Shown: positions 22,048 through 32,324 of the stretch, piece after piece
Layout: each line of letters starts with the position of its first letter
How positions within the stretch are numbered: position 1 is the first letter of the stretch
From: Homarus americanus
Lineage: Eukaryota; Arthropoda; Malacostraca; Decapoda; Nephropidae
Assembly: GCF_018991925.1 (NCBI RefSeq)
Contig: NW_024726235.1
Coordinates: 4,955,912-5,019,911, forward strand
Direction of reading: 5' to 3'
Length of the DNA: 64,000 nt
The notes under the pieces: model-generated
What the model was told of the DNA's origin: nothing
Database searches by the model: none
What the model saw: only the letters and a program-made list of their open reading frames with translations
Program-made: the position numbers and the translations under genes

Positions 22048-22144
22048 CCCTATCCAATATGTTAATCCACATTTAACATCGAGCGATAGGCATTTTAACA
22101 TCAGTTTATTTTATTTTTTTAATTATTTTTTTTAGTATTATAGC

Positions 22145-22250
22145 GTTAAGTGATATTAAGTGTTAAGTGAGCCGTAAGTAAATGCCAGTAAGTGTTAAGT
22201 GACCCATAAGTCGATTCTGGATATTGTTAATTGTTAAGTGGATTCTAGTT
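22145..22250. repeat. Degenerate 'gtgttaagtga' repeat
   Basis: The word gttaagtga recurs with variable spacing (taagtgttaagtgacc, taagtgagcc). Confidence 0.6.
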
Positions 22251-22389
22251 ACAGGTAGCGTGTGTTAATATTCACAAACACAAGTATATAAATAAATCGA
22301 TGTTTATAACAAAGCTTACTGTAATGACTTATGAGTAATTTATATAGTTCTTTGGGGGATAACCTGAAAGCTGAGTCGAACTGTTTATA

Positions 22390-22740
22390 AACTAACCAAG
22401 CTTAACCTACCTAAACGTTACAACCTAACCTAAATTAACCAAGCTTAACCTACCTAAACGTTACAACCTAACCTAAATTAACCAAGCTTAACCTACCAAA
22501 ACGTTACAACCTAACCTAAATTAACCAAGCTTAACCTACCTAAACTTTACAACCTAACCTAAATTAACCAAGCTTAACCTACCTAAACTTTACAACCTAA
22601 CCTAAATTAACCAAGCTTAACCTACCTAAACGTTACAACCTAACCTAACCAAGCTTAATCTACCCAAACTTCACAACCTAACCTAACCTAATCTAAGTCT
22701 ATTCAAACTTTCCAATCGAACCTAACCTAACCCAATGTAT
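22390..22740. repeat. 43-bp minisatellite containing AACCT
   Basis: About six units of 43 bp with core aaccaagcttaacctaccta and a taacctaacctaaatt segment, then freer aacctaacct words. Telomere-type pentamers are embedded in a longer satellite unit. Confidence 0.94.
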
Positions 22741-22974
22741 TCAGAGAACACATTCTGCCTTATAGACCTCTGTTGTCTTTATCTTTCTTCCCTTTATTAC
22801 CTTTATCTCTCCTATTCTCTGTTTCATTACCTTATCTATGTTTATTATCATTCTCTTTTATTATACAGATGGTTATTTTACATATGCACTTAAGTCTTTT
22901 ACTGAGTCCATTAATGAACTTATCACTTCCAGGATAATTTTGTGCATATCTCAGACAGAACAGGTTGTGGGGAG

Positions 22975-23430
22975 GAGAAGGAGGGTAAGAGAGGATGGTA
23001 GAGGGGAGAGGAGAGGGAGGGTAAAGAGGGGATGGTAGGGGAGAGGGGGAGAGGAGGAAAGGTGAGGAGAGAGGAAGGAGGCTCAGGAGTAGAGGTGGGG
23101 TGAAGGAGTAAAACTGTACAGGAAGAGGGGGAGATAGGTGGATGGAGGAGGAGGAGGAGGGAAGGTAAGTGGGGAAAAGGAGGAGGAGGGAGAGGAAGTT
23201 GTGGGGAGTAAGGAAAAATGAGGGAGGAAGGAGAGGGGAGAAGGAAAGAAAAATGAGAAGAAACAGGGAGAAAGAAATGGACAGTAGTAAGGAGAGGAAG
23301 AGTAAATAAGAGGGAAGAAGTAGGTAGCAGTAGGAGGAGACAGAGGAACGATGAGGAGAGAGGAGTTAAGGAGGGGAGAGAGAGAAAAGAATGAAGGTAA
23401 GGAGGGAGACGGAAGGGACACAGGCAAGAA
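22975..23430. repeat. Polypurine GGAGAGG tract
   Basis: Almost pure A/G. The minus-strand Pro/Ser/Leu frame is compositional. Confidence 0.9.
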
Positions 23431-23930
23431 ACGAGTCTATCGCTCCTCCCACACTACCAGATGTAAACACTAGCAACTGAGCCTTCATACCTATACCTCG
23501 CGTTATGGACCCAGATTCACAAGGACTCGTAAAATGACTAGTCCTCGTAATTGATGATCTAAGAATGAACCTAAATAATAACAATTTAAAAATAACGACA
23601 AAATTACATAGAGATTCTTACCTACGTCACTTAACATCTTTTAGAAGAGAAAATTGAGGTTAGGAATTTCTTCAAAGACTCACAGCGTTCATTTTGTCAG
23701 GTGTTAAGTGAACGTCAATCTAGTTAAGGTAAATTTTAGGTAGAGTCTTGTTGCTGTTTTGAGACGTAATTTGAGGTTTTTTTTTTCTATCTCAATTACA
23801 TAACTTACGAGAAATTTTAGTCTTATTATACTTAGTGAAACTGGACCTTCGGCTCTCACTCACGATCTATGAAATGAATCTCTGTTATATCGTTTGTGTA
23901 TCGGTAATGTGTAGCGAGAGTTTGACGATA
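23431..23930. other. Unique DNA, no feature recognised
   Basis: Ordinary mixed composition. No domain-bearing frame, element end or RNA gene noticed. Confidence 0.6.
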
Positions 23931-23934
23931 TTTT

Positions 23935-24120
23935 AGGGCGGGGTGAGGGAGTTGGGGGTAGGGGAGTGTTGTAGGGGAGGGGTAAGGGAAGGTGGGAGTT
24001 GGGGAGTGTTGTAGGGGAAGGGGAGGTGAGGTAAGGGAGTGTTATAGGTGAGGGGTAAGCGGAGGTGAGGAAATGTATAGGGGAGGTAGGGGAGTGGTGT
24101 AGGAGAGGGGAGGGGAGTAG
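23935..24120. repeat. G-rich gggagtgttgtagggga repeat
   Basis: Irregular ~30-60-bp repetition of ggggagtgttgtaggggagg and ggggtaagggaggt words. G-rich on plus. Confidence 0.85.
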
Positions 24121-24920
24121 AAAACAAATCTGGAATCTTTTTTCTTTTTTAGTTCGTACTGGAGTTGTTTGAGAGACTAAATCAAACACTTCAATTTTTT
24201 TTATCATACTCGACAGACAAAATCCAGTATGATCTGATCTAATGGTAATAATACACCAGACACTAGCAGAAGCGCCACCACTCTGCCACGGTCGAAGCAT
24301 AACTCCGTCAACACCAACTAAGTGACGCCCCCTTATTCATTTCCTCATAGTGTATCTGAAGGAGTGAATGAATGTCTATATCTCTTTACAATGATCCAAA
24401 TGACATTAAACTATAAGATATTATTAAGTTAGTCAAGATAGTTAAACACTAAGATAGAGAGACAAAACTATCTTATTTCATAGTTATAAAATACACACTT
24501 ATGTCCCTATACTTACAATTATATAAACAAAGTATATAATTTGTACTCTTTTTTATTAATTAATGTATTATTTACTACTTGATAGATAAAGAGTAATTAA
24601 TACCTGTTAGTCTCATAATCAACACAACTCAGGTAAATACAGGTAATTCTATTATATTTATCACCGAGTCACATATATGCACATTAACAAACTCTTAATT
24701 CCACCTTTGATTATATTACTACAGTGACCTTAGTATTTATGTTGTAGATTATAGTTGAGGTAATATTTTTTCCTGCCTCACCAACTAATATGATTAACGG
24801 CAGGATTTAAGAGTTGTTGAGGTGTAGAAACCCGGAAAACCTGTCACGCTCGGGGGGGCGGGGGGATGCTCAGTAATCGACCTGGGATTGTGGCTCGTTA
24901 GTAACATTCTTATACATCAC
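24121..24920. other. Unique AT-rich DNA, no feature recognised
   Basis: Low-GC DNA with a G8 run near 24853. No gene, element end or RNA seen. Confidence 0.6.
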
Positions 24921-24924
24921 ATTC

Positions 24925-25112
24925 AGCATTTGATTATAACATTCGACCTTCACATACAACACTTGGAGGGAACATTCTAACTTCACATGTAACACTTGGT
25001 CGTAACATTCTAACTTTACATGCAACACTTGGTCGTAACATTCGACCTTCACATACAACACTTGGAGGGAACATTCTAACTTCACATACAACACTTGGTC
25101 GTAACATTCTTC
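24925..25112. repeat. 33-bp minisatellite, ~5.5 copies
   Basis: Core cacatacaacacttggtcgt then aacattc, repeating every 33 bp, with ggtcgt and ggaggg variants. As 33 bp is 11 codons, minus frames stay open. Confidence 0.93.
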
Positions 25113-25140
25113 CTACACTCTCACCCCTTGTGTTGGCTTC

Positions 25141-25142
<2 letters not shown>

Positions 25143-25179
<37 letters not shown>
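25143..25179. repeat. (GT)n microsatellite
   Basis: About 18 GT units. CATA-type tetramers follow at 25230-25280. Confidence 0.95.
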
Positions 25180-25349
25180 AGGATTAATGTATGGGAGGTA
25201 TGGCCTAATAAACACGATTGTTTGGCTGGTACACACACATACATATATGTATATACAGACGCATACATACATACATAAATAATCATACATATATTAGGAA
25301 AAATGGTCACACAACTGCACGTAACTATTTTATATACACATGCCCGTAC

Positions 25350-25770
25350 ACAAGATGACGTACACACACAACCCCCTCACACAAGATGACGTACACACCC
25401 ACACAAAAGCTCCCCATACATAACACACCCCTCTCCTCCACACACACACACATGCTCCTCCCACACACGCCTCCCACACACACAGCTGCCCCCCACACAC
25501 AATGCATGCCTCACACACATGCGCTCCCCATACACCTCACCCCCGACACACCTCAACCCCCTTCCCCCGAAACCCCTCCCCCTCCCTCAACACCCCTCCC
25601 CTCACCCCCTTCCTGACACCCCTCCCCCTCACCCCTCCTCCCTGACACCCCTCCCCACCCCCTCCTGACACCCCCTCACTCCCTTCCCCTGACACCCTCC
25701 TCACCCCTGACACCCTCCCTCACCCCCTCCCCGACACCCCTCCCCCCTCTCCCCCTCCCCACGTACACCG
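25350..25770. repeat. CA-rich then C-rich 'ctgacacccctcccc' repeat
   Basis: CACACA words pass into tandem cctgacacccctccc units (about 20-25 bp, variable) between 25535 and 25750. Confidence 0.88.
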
Positions 25771-25794
25771 GGGGAGAGGGCGAGGCAGCAGGAG

Positions 25795-26000
25795 GAGAGG
25801 GAAGAAGATAATCACGAGGCTTCAACTAGCGATAATTGCCACTTCCTGGAGGATAATGTTGCAAATGAGTCTCCACTAACGAGCTGACGAACTACTAGTA
25901 ATTAGGCAGTTGATGATCAGTTCCTGGCCACCCCCGGGCGTCACAACTGGGCTGTTTGACGGCCAATTATCTCGTTATTGGTTTAATTTCCACCTTTTGG
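25795..26000. promoter_or_regulatory. Unique block dense in GATA- and homeodomain-type cores (candidate only)
   Basis: A non-repetitive block between simple repeats holds agataatc, gcgataattgcc, ggataatg, agtaattagg, ccaattatctcg and ttattggtttaattt. GATA and TAATTA-type cores cluster more than in neighbouring unique DNA by eye. A cis-regulatory role is inference. Confidence 0.25.
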
Positions 26001-26104
26001 TTTCTCACTCAGCAGCTCTCTCTCCCACATGGTAACTTGGGCGGGTTTTTTTTCTGTATATGGGATAGAGACGCTTATTACTAATTGGTAAATAACCTCC
26101 TCTA

Positions 26105-26227
26105 GCCTAGTTTAAAATAATGTAACCTAATCTAAATAAACTTAACCTAACCTAAATTAACCAAACCTAACCTAAATTAACCAAACCTAACCTAAATTAA
26201 CCAAACCTAACCTAACCTAAATTAACT
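26105..26227. repeat. Interstitial AACCT/AATTAACC block, left part
   Basis: Tandem aacctaacctaaattaacca units. The block resumes after the SINE at 26455, so the SINE probably inserted into it. Confidence 0.88.
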
Positions 26228-26419
26228 CGCAAGGGACAGTGTAGAGACGACGCACTGTGCAGTATACTAAGCCACTGGTACACAAGGAGGCAGCCTGGCC
26301 GGTACTGCTCCCGTCCGTCTTCACTGCCCCAGCTGGGTGGACTAGGAGTGCCCCAGGATCGAACCAGAGGTCTTTGGGACAGGAGGTGAATACTGTATCC
26401 ATTCGGCCTCTGCACCTCT
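26228..26419 (-). mobile_element. tRNA-derived SINE
   Basis: On the minus strand a pol III A-box-like segment (ggccgaatggataca, about 26396-26410) is followed about 30-40 bp later by a B box (ggttcgatcc, about 26355-26364), the spacing of a tRNA gene. A non-tRNA body follows, ending near 26228. The 8-base word AATTAACT flanks the unit at 26220-26227 and 26420-26427 and could be a target-site duplication, but AATTAAC is also common in the surrounding AACCT block. No cloverleaf closes well, so this is a SINE rather than a tRNA gene. Confidence 0.65.
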
Positions 26420-26454
26420 AATTAACTTGACTGCCAAAATTTATGTAACTTAAC

Positions 26455-26590
26455 CAAGTCGAATCTAACTTAACCTACCCAAAACATATTTATCTTAACC
26501 TAACCTAACCCAACCTAACCTAGCCTAACCTAACCAGACCAGACATAGTATAACTTTTAACAACCTAATCTAACCTAACTTAATCATTGT
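26455..26590. repeat. Interstitial AACCT block, right part
   Basis: taacctaacctaacc and related pentamers with agacc interruptions. Confidence 0.85.
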
Positions 26591-26729
26591 ATCACTCTAC
26601 AACACCTGTCATTAACTACATCATTAACCTTTACCTTTAACATATCATTAACTTTTTAATTAACTATCCACTTCCTCTATAACACCTGTCAGCAACTTCT
26701 TCATTAACCATCACCTTTAACACTACCAT

Positions 26730-27420
26730 CAGCTGGCAACATCAACATACAACATCAACATACAACTTCACCACACATCAACATCAACACACATCAACAC
26801 TCAACATACATCAATATATAACATCAACATACATCAATATATAACATCAACATACAACATCAACACACAACATCAACACTCAACATACATCAATATATAA
26901 CATCAACATACAACATCAACATACAACTTCAACATACAACATCAACACTCAACATACATCAATATATAACATCAACATACAACTTCAACATACAACATCA
27001 ACACACATCAACATACAACATCAGCACACAACATCAACATACAACATCAACACACATCATCATACAACATCAAAATACAACATCAACACACATCAACATA
27101 CAAAATCAACCTACAACACCAACATACAACATCAACACACAACATCAACATACAGCATCAACCTTCAACATCAAGATACAACATCAACACACAACATCAA
27201 CACACAACATCAACATACAACATCAACACACAACATCAACATACATCAACATACAACATCAAAACACAACATCAACATACAACTTCAACACGCAACATCA
27301 ACATACATCAACATACAACATCAACACACAACATCAACATACAACATCAACACACAACATCAACATACAACATCAACACACAACATCAATACACAACATC
27401 AACATACAACATCAACATCT
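26730..27420. repeat. ~12-bp repeat 'aacatcaacata', ~55 copies
   Basis: Tandem and shuffled acatcaac, atacaac and acacatc words in 12-18-bp steps. The plus strand is almost free of G. Confidence 0.93.
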
Positions 27421-27489
27421 CTTCTCCATTATAACATCTAACAAGTCTCAAAAAGTCTTCTAGTGTTTAATATCTCGTAATATTTCTCT

Positions 27490-27680
27490 GTATTAACTTT
27501 CTGGGCTCCCTTTCTCCCTCTCTCCCTCTCTTCCTTCCTCCCTCTCTCTCTCCCTCCCTTTCTCCCTCCCTCCCTCTCTCCCTTCCTCCCTCCCTCCCTC
27601 CCTCTCTCCCTCTCTCCCTTCCTCCCTCTCTCCCGCCCTCTCCCCCTTCCTCCTTCCTTCCTACCAACCCTCCCTCCCTC
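27490..27680. repeat. Polypyrimidine CCCTCCCTCTCTCC tract
   Basis: Nearly pure C/T. The complementary Arg/Glu/Gly frame is compositional. Confidence 0.92.
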
Positions 27681-27744
27681 TCTCTTTCCGTCTCTTCTCT
27701 AAACTCCCTTCCCTTGCTCGCTCCCTCCTGTAATATCCGGTGAG

Positions 27745-28025
27745 AGAGGGGAAGGGAGGGAGAGAAGGAGGGAGGATGAGATGGAGGGAGGGAATGCAGG
27801 ACGTCCGTGGAGCTAAAGGAGTGAGTTAGGGAAGGTAGGACGTACGTGAAGCCAAGGAGGGAGGGAGGAAGGGAGGGAAGGAAAGAAAGGAGGGAGGAAT
27901 GTCCGTGAAGCTCAAAAGTGGAGGTGGGAAGGAGGGAGGTAGGGACGTCAGTGAAACCAAGGAGGGAGGGAGGGAGGGAAGGAAGGTGAGGGCAGGACAT
28001 CCGTGAAGCCAAAGGAGGGAGGTAG
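27745..28025. repeat. ~60-bp polypurine-plus-core repeat, 5 copies
   Basis: The core gacgtccgtgaagccaagga, or a near variant, recurs at about 27800, 27840, 27900, 27945 and 27998, separated by ggagggaggg runs of different length. It is a minisatellite with a conserved non-purine core. Confidence 0.85.
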
Positions 28026-28199
28026 TGACTCTCCCTTACCAACCCGCAGGTGAAGCTAATTAAGTTCACCACACCGCAAGATATAATTGACCTACGATTA
28101 TGTGTCAAGCTTTTCGTTAGGTTCTTTTTTTTCTATTCAGTGAAGGGGGGAGAGGGTAATTGTTTCTGAGTCCTGGCTATATCGATCCGTATGGTGTTG

Positions 28200-28325
28200 A
28201 TTGTGTATTGGTTGGTGGTGATAGTGGTGGTGAGGGGTTGATGATGGTGAAGGTAGTGGTGGTGATGAGTGATGGTGATGATGGTTGATAGGGAATGTAC
28301 TATTGATGGTGATAAATGGTGATAG
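28200..28325. repeat. GGTGATGGT-rich simple repeat
   Basis: Impure ggtgat/ggtggt runs. Confidence 0.85.
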
Positions 28326-28394
28326 TGAACATAACCAATCTTGATAATAATAACAACAATAACAACTTTAGTAACTTATAGAAATAGCAATAAC

Positions 28395-28401
28395 CACCAC
28401 C

Positions 28402-28432
<31 letters not shown>

Positions 28433-28449
28433 CTGCTCAAAACACAAAG

Positions 28450-28513
<64 letters not shown>

Positions 28514-28523
28514 ACACACACAG
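28395..28523. repeat. (CAA)n, (GA)n, (CA)n compound microsatellite
   Basis: CAA run at about 28405-28433, GA run at about 28455-28510, CA run at about 28510-28522. Confidence 0.95.
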
Positions 28524-28699
28524 AGGTAAACACGAATCCCCTCAGAGTACCGTTCAGGTGTGGTGGTGAGAGCCAGGTACTGCGAGAATATAATTAATAG
28601 CCCCTTGCTCACACGCCCCCTACCTGATGGACTTACCCCACACTTTAGTAAATGAATAATGATATGGTCTTTCATAGTGGAATTGATTTTTTATTAAGG

Positions 28700-28940
28700 G
28701 GGTTGTATAAGGCGTTAGTGTATAAGGGAGAATGTGAGTATTGTGGTCGTGTTTATAAGGCGTTAGTGGTCGTATTAGGGAGTTAGTGTATAAGGGAGAA
28801 TATCAGTATTGTGGTCGTGTTTATAAGGCGTTAGTGTATAAGGGAGAATGTGAGTATTGTGGTCGTGTTTATAAGGCGTTAGTGGTCGTATTAGGGCGTT
28901 AGTGTATAAGGGAGAATATCAGTATTGTGGTCGTGTTTTG
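28700..28940. repeat. 116-bp higher-order repeat, 2 copies
   Basis: The word aaggcgttag recurs at 28709, 28757, 28825 and 28873, i.e. spacings of 48, 68 and 48 bp. A 48-bp block and a 68-bp block therefore alternate, giving a 116-bp composite unit. Confidence 0.88.
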
Positions 28941-29220
28941 AAAGAGGGAATTGTGATCAGTTAAAAAAAAAATCACTCAAATGTTTCCAGTTCACTCCAT
29001 TAGGTTGTATTAGGGGTGTTGGAATGTATGTTTATGTATTTTTGAAGTTAGTGATTTAGATGGGGGTTATATGGTCTTGTTATGGTAAGACATCTTGAAG
29101 TTTCTGTGTACAAAGCAGGACTGTTTTATATCGAGTGTTATTGTAATGTTAAAAAGGTATTTCATGACTCATAAAAAAAACAAAAATGAAGAGATTAATA
29201 ACACGCGCACACACACAGTC

Positions 29221-29224
<4 letters not shown>

Positions 29225-29264
<40 letters not shown>
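29225..29264. repeat. (CT)n microsatellite
   Basis: About 19 CT units. Confidence 0.95.
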
Positions 29265-29267
<3 letters not shown>

Positions 29268-29609
29268 TTTATATCTAAATATTGTTTTATTTACGTTGAG
29301 ATAATAGAACAAATCGGTGTAATATGCAGGAGGAGAAATAATGACTCATATTTCACCTGATGATATAAAAGTCGGGTTTATTTCACTATAATTAAGTTGT
29401 ATACTTTGGTCATGCTTTAGGGAATGATACTGAGTCAACATATTAGTATTAAATCGTAGACCGACTCCTATAATTCTCTATAATAGACTCGTGTGCATTG
29501 ATTTATTTAGACGAAATATACACAATACGAGATATTTCATGATAATTTATGACTCATGAAAAAATCCAACACAATAACGATGAAATTATTCCTATCTTAA
29601 TTATATACA
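29265..29609. other. Unique AT-rich DNA, no feature recognised
   Basis: No gene, element or RNA noticed. Confidence 0.55.
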
Positions 29610-29611
29610 TA

Positions 29612-29690
29612 CAGGGTCATCCAAAAAGAATATCAACCAATTTTAATGTCATTATTTAAAAATTTGGATTATTCTTTTTCGATCACCCTG
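29612..29690. mobile_element. 79-bp MITE with Tc1/mariner-like inverted ends
   Basis: The left end CAGGGTCATCCAAAAAGAAT and the reverse complement of the right end, CAGGGTGATCGAAAAAGAAT, agree at 18 of 20 bases. The unit is flanked by TA on both sides (29610-29611 and 29691-29692), the duplication made by IS630/Tc1/mariner transposases. The 39-bp AT-rich middle has no coding capacity, so the element is non-autonomous. CAGGGTG-type termini are known from arthropod Tc1/mariner relatives. The short length could also reflect an internal deletion. Confidence 0.75.
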
Positions 29691-29893
29691 TATTTATTTA
29701 TTTTAACGTCTCAATAAACAGTAAATTAGTAAAAAAAAAAAAGGGAAAGGTTTTGAACATTGAGTTAAATTTCTTCATTAGGAGGTACTGTTTTGTGTTT
29801 ACCTTCAGTACAGGTAAAGGTAATAATAATCTTATGACTTATGACAGGTGCAGAATCACATTAAAGATCACAAAACGCATCATTATCGCTTAC

Positions 29894-30036
29894 CTGAGTT
29901 CTTCCATAACCTTGAGGATCCCATAGGCGTGACGGCCCCTTAAACCATCGGTCCCCATCGGCTTATTGGTATGTACACAAGGAGGCAGCTCGGCCGACAC
30001 TATTTGACCGACAGCACCTTCAGAGTATCCCGGTAA
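29894..30036 (-). CDS. Candidate internal exon, calpain histidine-box-like (unproven)
   Basis: On the minus strand a C/T tract (about 30040-30070) ends in CCCAAGAG at 30037, a plausible acceptor. An open stretch of about 47 codons follows and ends in CTCAG|GTAAGC at 29894, a near-ideal donor. The encoded peptide ends GTDGLRGRHAYGILKV then MEEL. Calpain-family cysteine proteases carry their catalytic His in a Gly-Leu-x-x-x-His-Ala-Tyr segment with hydrophobics after it, and the calpain-15/SOL branch has Gly-Leu-Arg-Pro-Arg-His-Ala-Tyr. The match is short. The next expected box (Arg-Asn-Pro-Trp-Gly) was not spotted to the left, and the upstream part does not look calpain-like to me. It could be a pseudo-exon, a fragment or chance. 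Confidence 0.3.
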
Positions 30037-30044
30037 CTCTTGGG

Positions 30045-30072
30045 TGGTGAGGGGGAGGGGGAGGGGGGGGGG
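30045..30072. repeat. G-rich GGGGGA run
   Basis: gggggagg units and a G10 run on plus. On minus it is the C/T tract ahead of the candidate exon. Confidence 0.85.
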
Positions 30073-30449
30073 CATAACTAACCAGCCCAGCCAGAACGAG
30101 GTGATCACTAGAGGGCTGCAGGTCCCTCGTCGCCATATAGACAAAACGTGTTGGATTACCTGAAGATGTGTCCTCACTCCCCTCCCCCTGAGTTTATTCC
30201 ACCTGAACATTAACCACCCTGATGTTATCTCAGGGGGGTGGTGGGGGGGTGATCTGTATGTGAAATAAATTAGGGGGACGAATCTTCAGGTGATCCAACG
30301 TACCCTGATAACTTAAGCATGGAAGAAGATTATGTTAATATTTATCTCAGGATTTTGAAAGATTACGTTCTCATGTAAAGTTTTATCAAAAGCCATTTCC
30401 AATCGAACAATTTAATGCGTTCACGATATTCCCAGAAGGATGTGCACAC

Positions 30450-30505
30450 ACACATACATACATACGTAAACATAAACACATACATACATACATATACACA
30501 CGCAT
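30450..30505. repeat. CATA/CACA tetramer-rich stretch
   Basis: catacatacat and acacaca words. Confidence 0.85.
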
Positions 30506-31120
30506 GGGTGAACGGGTGCTATTTCCACTGCGGCCACCGGAGGCGATGAGAAGCAATAATCAAGTCAGGTAAATTGTAGACAAAGATGGACCATCGTTAA
30601 GGTAAAGCCACTGTAGCATAGATGAGTGGCGGAGATCCTTTACTAGCCAGCAGTGTAGAGTCCCAGTGTTATAAAGAGAACCCATACACTCTTACAGTAC
30701 AGTTAGTGAGGGAACAGCCAATAACTGACCATCACTCTTCAGGTGGGCGCCGTCATCCCCAGCACCGTGTGTGGTAGGATGGAAGCTGTTATTTGTTCTT
30801 GTTGGTTATAAATATCCCAGATATACCATTACGTCATCACCGAACACCGCCATTACACAATTATTTTGCGCCCCCGACCAATCGTAATTCTCTTGTGTGC
30901 GCGGTTCAGCTTATGATTTGTTGAGGAAATGCTCTGAACCGTGTCTAAAGACCATTCAGGCACGGACTCCCGGCTGATGACACGGATCACCAGATTCTCT
31001 GTTTCATTACCATATGATACCCGGATAAAAGGTTATTATAGCGGAGGGAAACACTAGTCGGTGAAGGTAAAACTTATCCTTGACTCTCTCCTAAGTGTAC
31101 TCCTCCTCCGCCACTCTCAG
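30506..31120. other. Unique, moderately GC-balanced DNA
   Basis: About 600 bp free of tandem repeats. No complete frame, RNA gene or element end recognised. Confidence 0.5.
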
Positions 31121-31315
31121 GTCGTCCTCAACAGTCGTGAAGGATCCCGAGTCTTAACAAGGCAAGATTTATTGTGGTCTCTCGCTGTTTCTTTCCTCAT
31201 CGTCTTGTGTGTTTGGTTTGTTCACCACCCGAGGGAACGACCGACATACTGTACTACACACCACCATCCCAGCGTTACAGAAGCCCGGGACGACACCTTG
31301 TACGGAGGGGGGCAG
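31121..31315 (+). CDS. Candidate internal exon with a membrane-spanning segment (unproven)
   Basis: An acceptor-like tract (tcctcctccgccactctcag) ends at 31120, and a donor-like CAG|GTGTGT follows at 31315. The interval is exactly 65 codons, open in the phase that reads into both sites. Residues about 16-36 form a hydrophobic run (LLWSLAVSFLIVLCVWFV), with charged residues on both sides (RQD before, RERP after), like a signal anchor. No family is recognised. Open frames bounded by such sites arise by chance in windows this long, so confidence is low. Confidence 0.2.
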
Positions 31316-31615
31316 GTGTGTGGGAGGGGATACGAACGATCTTCTTGAAAATCTTGGAAAGCACAAGTTATGAGGAGCTTCCGTCTTGGTGGGTGGTGTG
31401 TGGGTGGTATAGACGGGTTAGGTGGGTGGGCGGTTGTAGGATGGGCTGGGAAGGGGAGGGAGGGGTTTAGCTAGCTGCTGTGACCGACGCATAGGTTGGT
31501 CTCGTCCCTCATGCTCGTCGTGTCGGGGCAAATGTGAAAATGACCATCATTACATTCCTGCCGTGTCCTGCCCCGCATTGGCTCCCTGCTCAGGCCACGA
31601 CGACATAATTAACCC
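31316..31615. other. GC-balanced unique DNA, no feature recognised
   Basis: Includes a gggtggtgtgtgggtgg G-rich stretch near 31390-31465. No gene recognised. Confidence 0.5.
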
Positions 31616-31710
31616 CTACCCCTCACCCCCCCTCTCTCCCCTTCCCCTCACCCTCCCCTCTCCCTCCCTCCCCAACCTCCTCCCTCCCTCCCTCCCCCCT
31701 CCCCCTACAT
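31616..31710. repeat. C/T-rich CCCTCCC tract
   Basis: Nearly pure cctccctccc. Confidence 0.9.
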
Positions 31711-32007
31711 CCCTCACTGGTCCGGGAAATAGATTTGGTATTGGTGAGATTTATGTGTTGGGTCTTACTGTTGACTGGAGACTCCTGGCCAGCCACCCCA
31801 CTATTTTCACCATTGTTCTATGTCAAAATAAATTAATCCAATTAAGATGAAGATGAAATTAAAGGTATTAATTGGCAGTGGGGCGGTGCACATACCTGGC
31901 CGGGCCTGGCGGGGCGGGGAGGTGGGCACTGTGTTTTGTGCTTAATTAACTTTACAGTGACCCGCATCTTAACACCGCCAGACCCGACCCGCCTCTGTCC
32001 TCCCTGC

Positions 32008-32260
32008 TACTGCTGCTCCTACTACTACTACTATTCCTGCTACTACTATTCCTGCTCCTACTACTACCATTCCTGCTCCTACTACTACTATTCCTTCTCT
32101 TACTACTACTATTCCTGTTCCTACTACTACTATTCTTGCTCTTACTACTACTATTCCTGCTCCTACTACTACTATTCCTGTTCCTACTACTACTATTCCT
32201 GCTCTTACTACTACTATTCCTGCTCCTACTATTACTACTCTCCTGGTACTACACCTCCTC
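32008..32260. repeat. 21-bp minisatellite, tactactactattcctgctc
   Basis: About 11 copies with tcc/ctt and gctc/ttcc variants. The Tyr/Ser/Cys and Leu frames are artefacts of the seven-codon period. Confidence 0.92.
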
Positions 32261-32324
32261 CTCCTTACTCCTCCTCCTGCTCATTTACACCCGCTTGATT
32301 CTGTTACTTCATCTGCTCTCTCCT

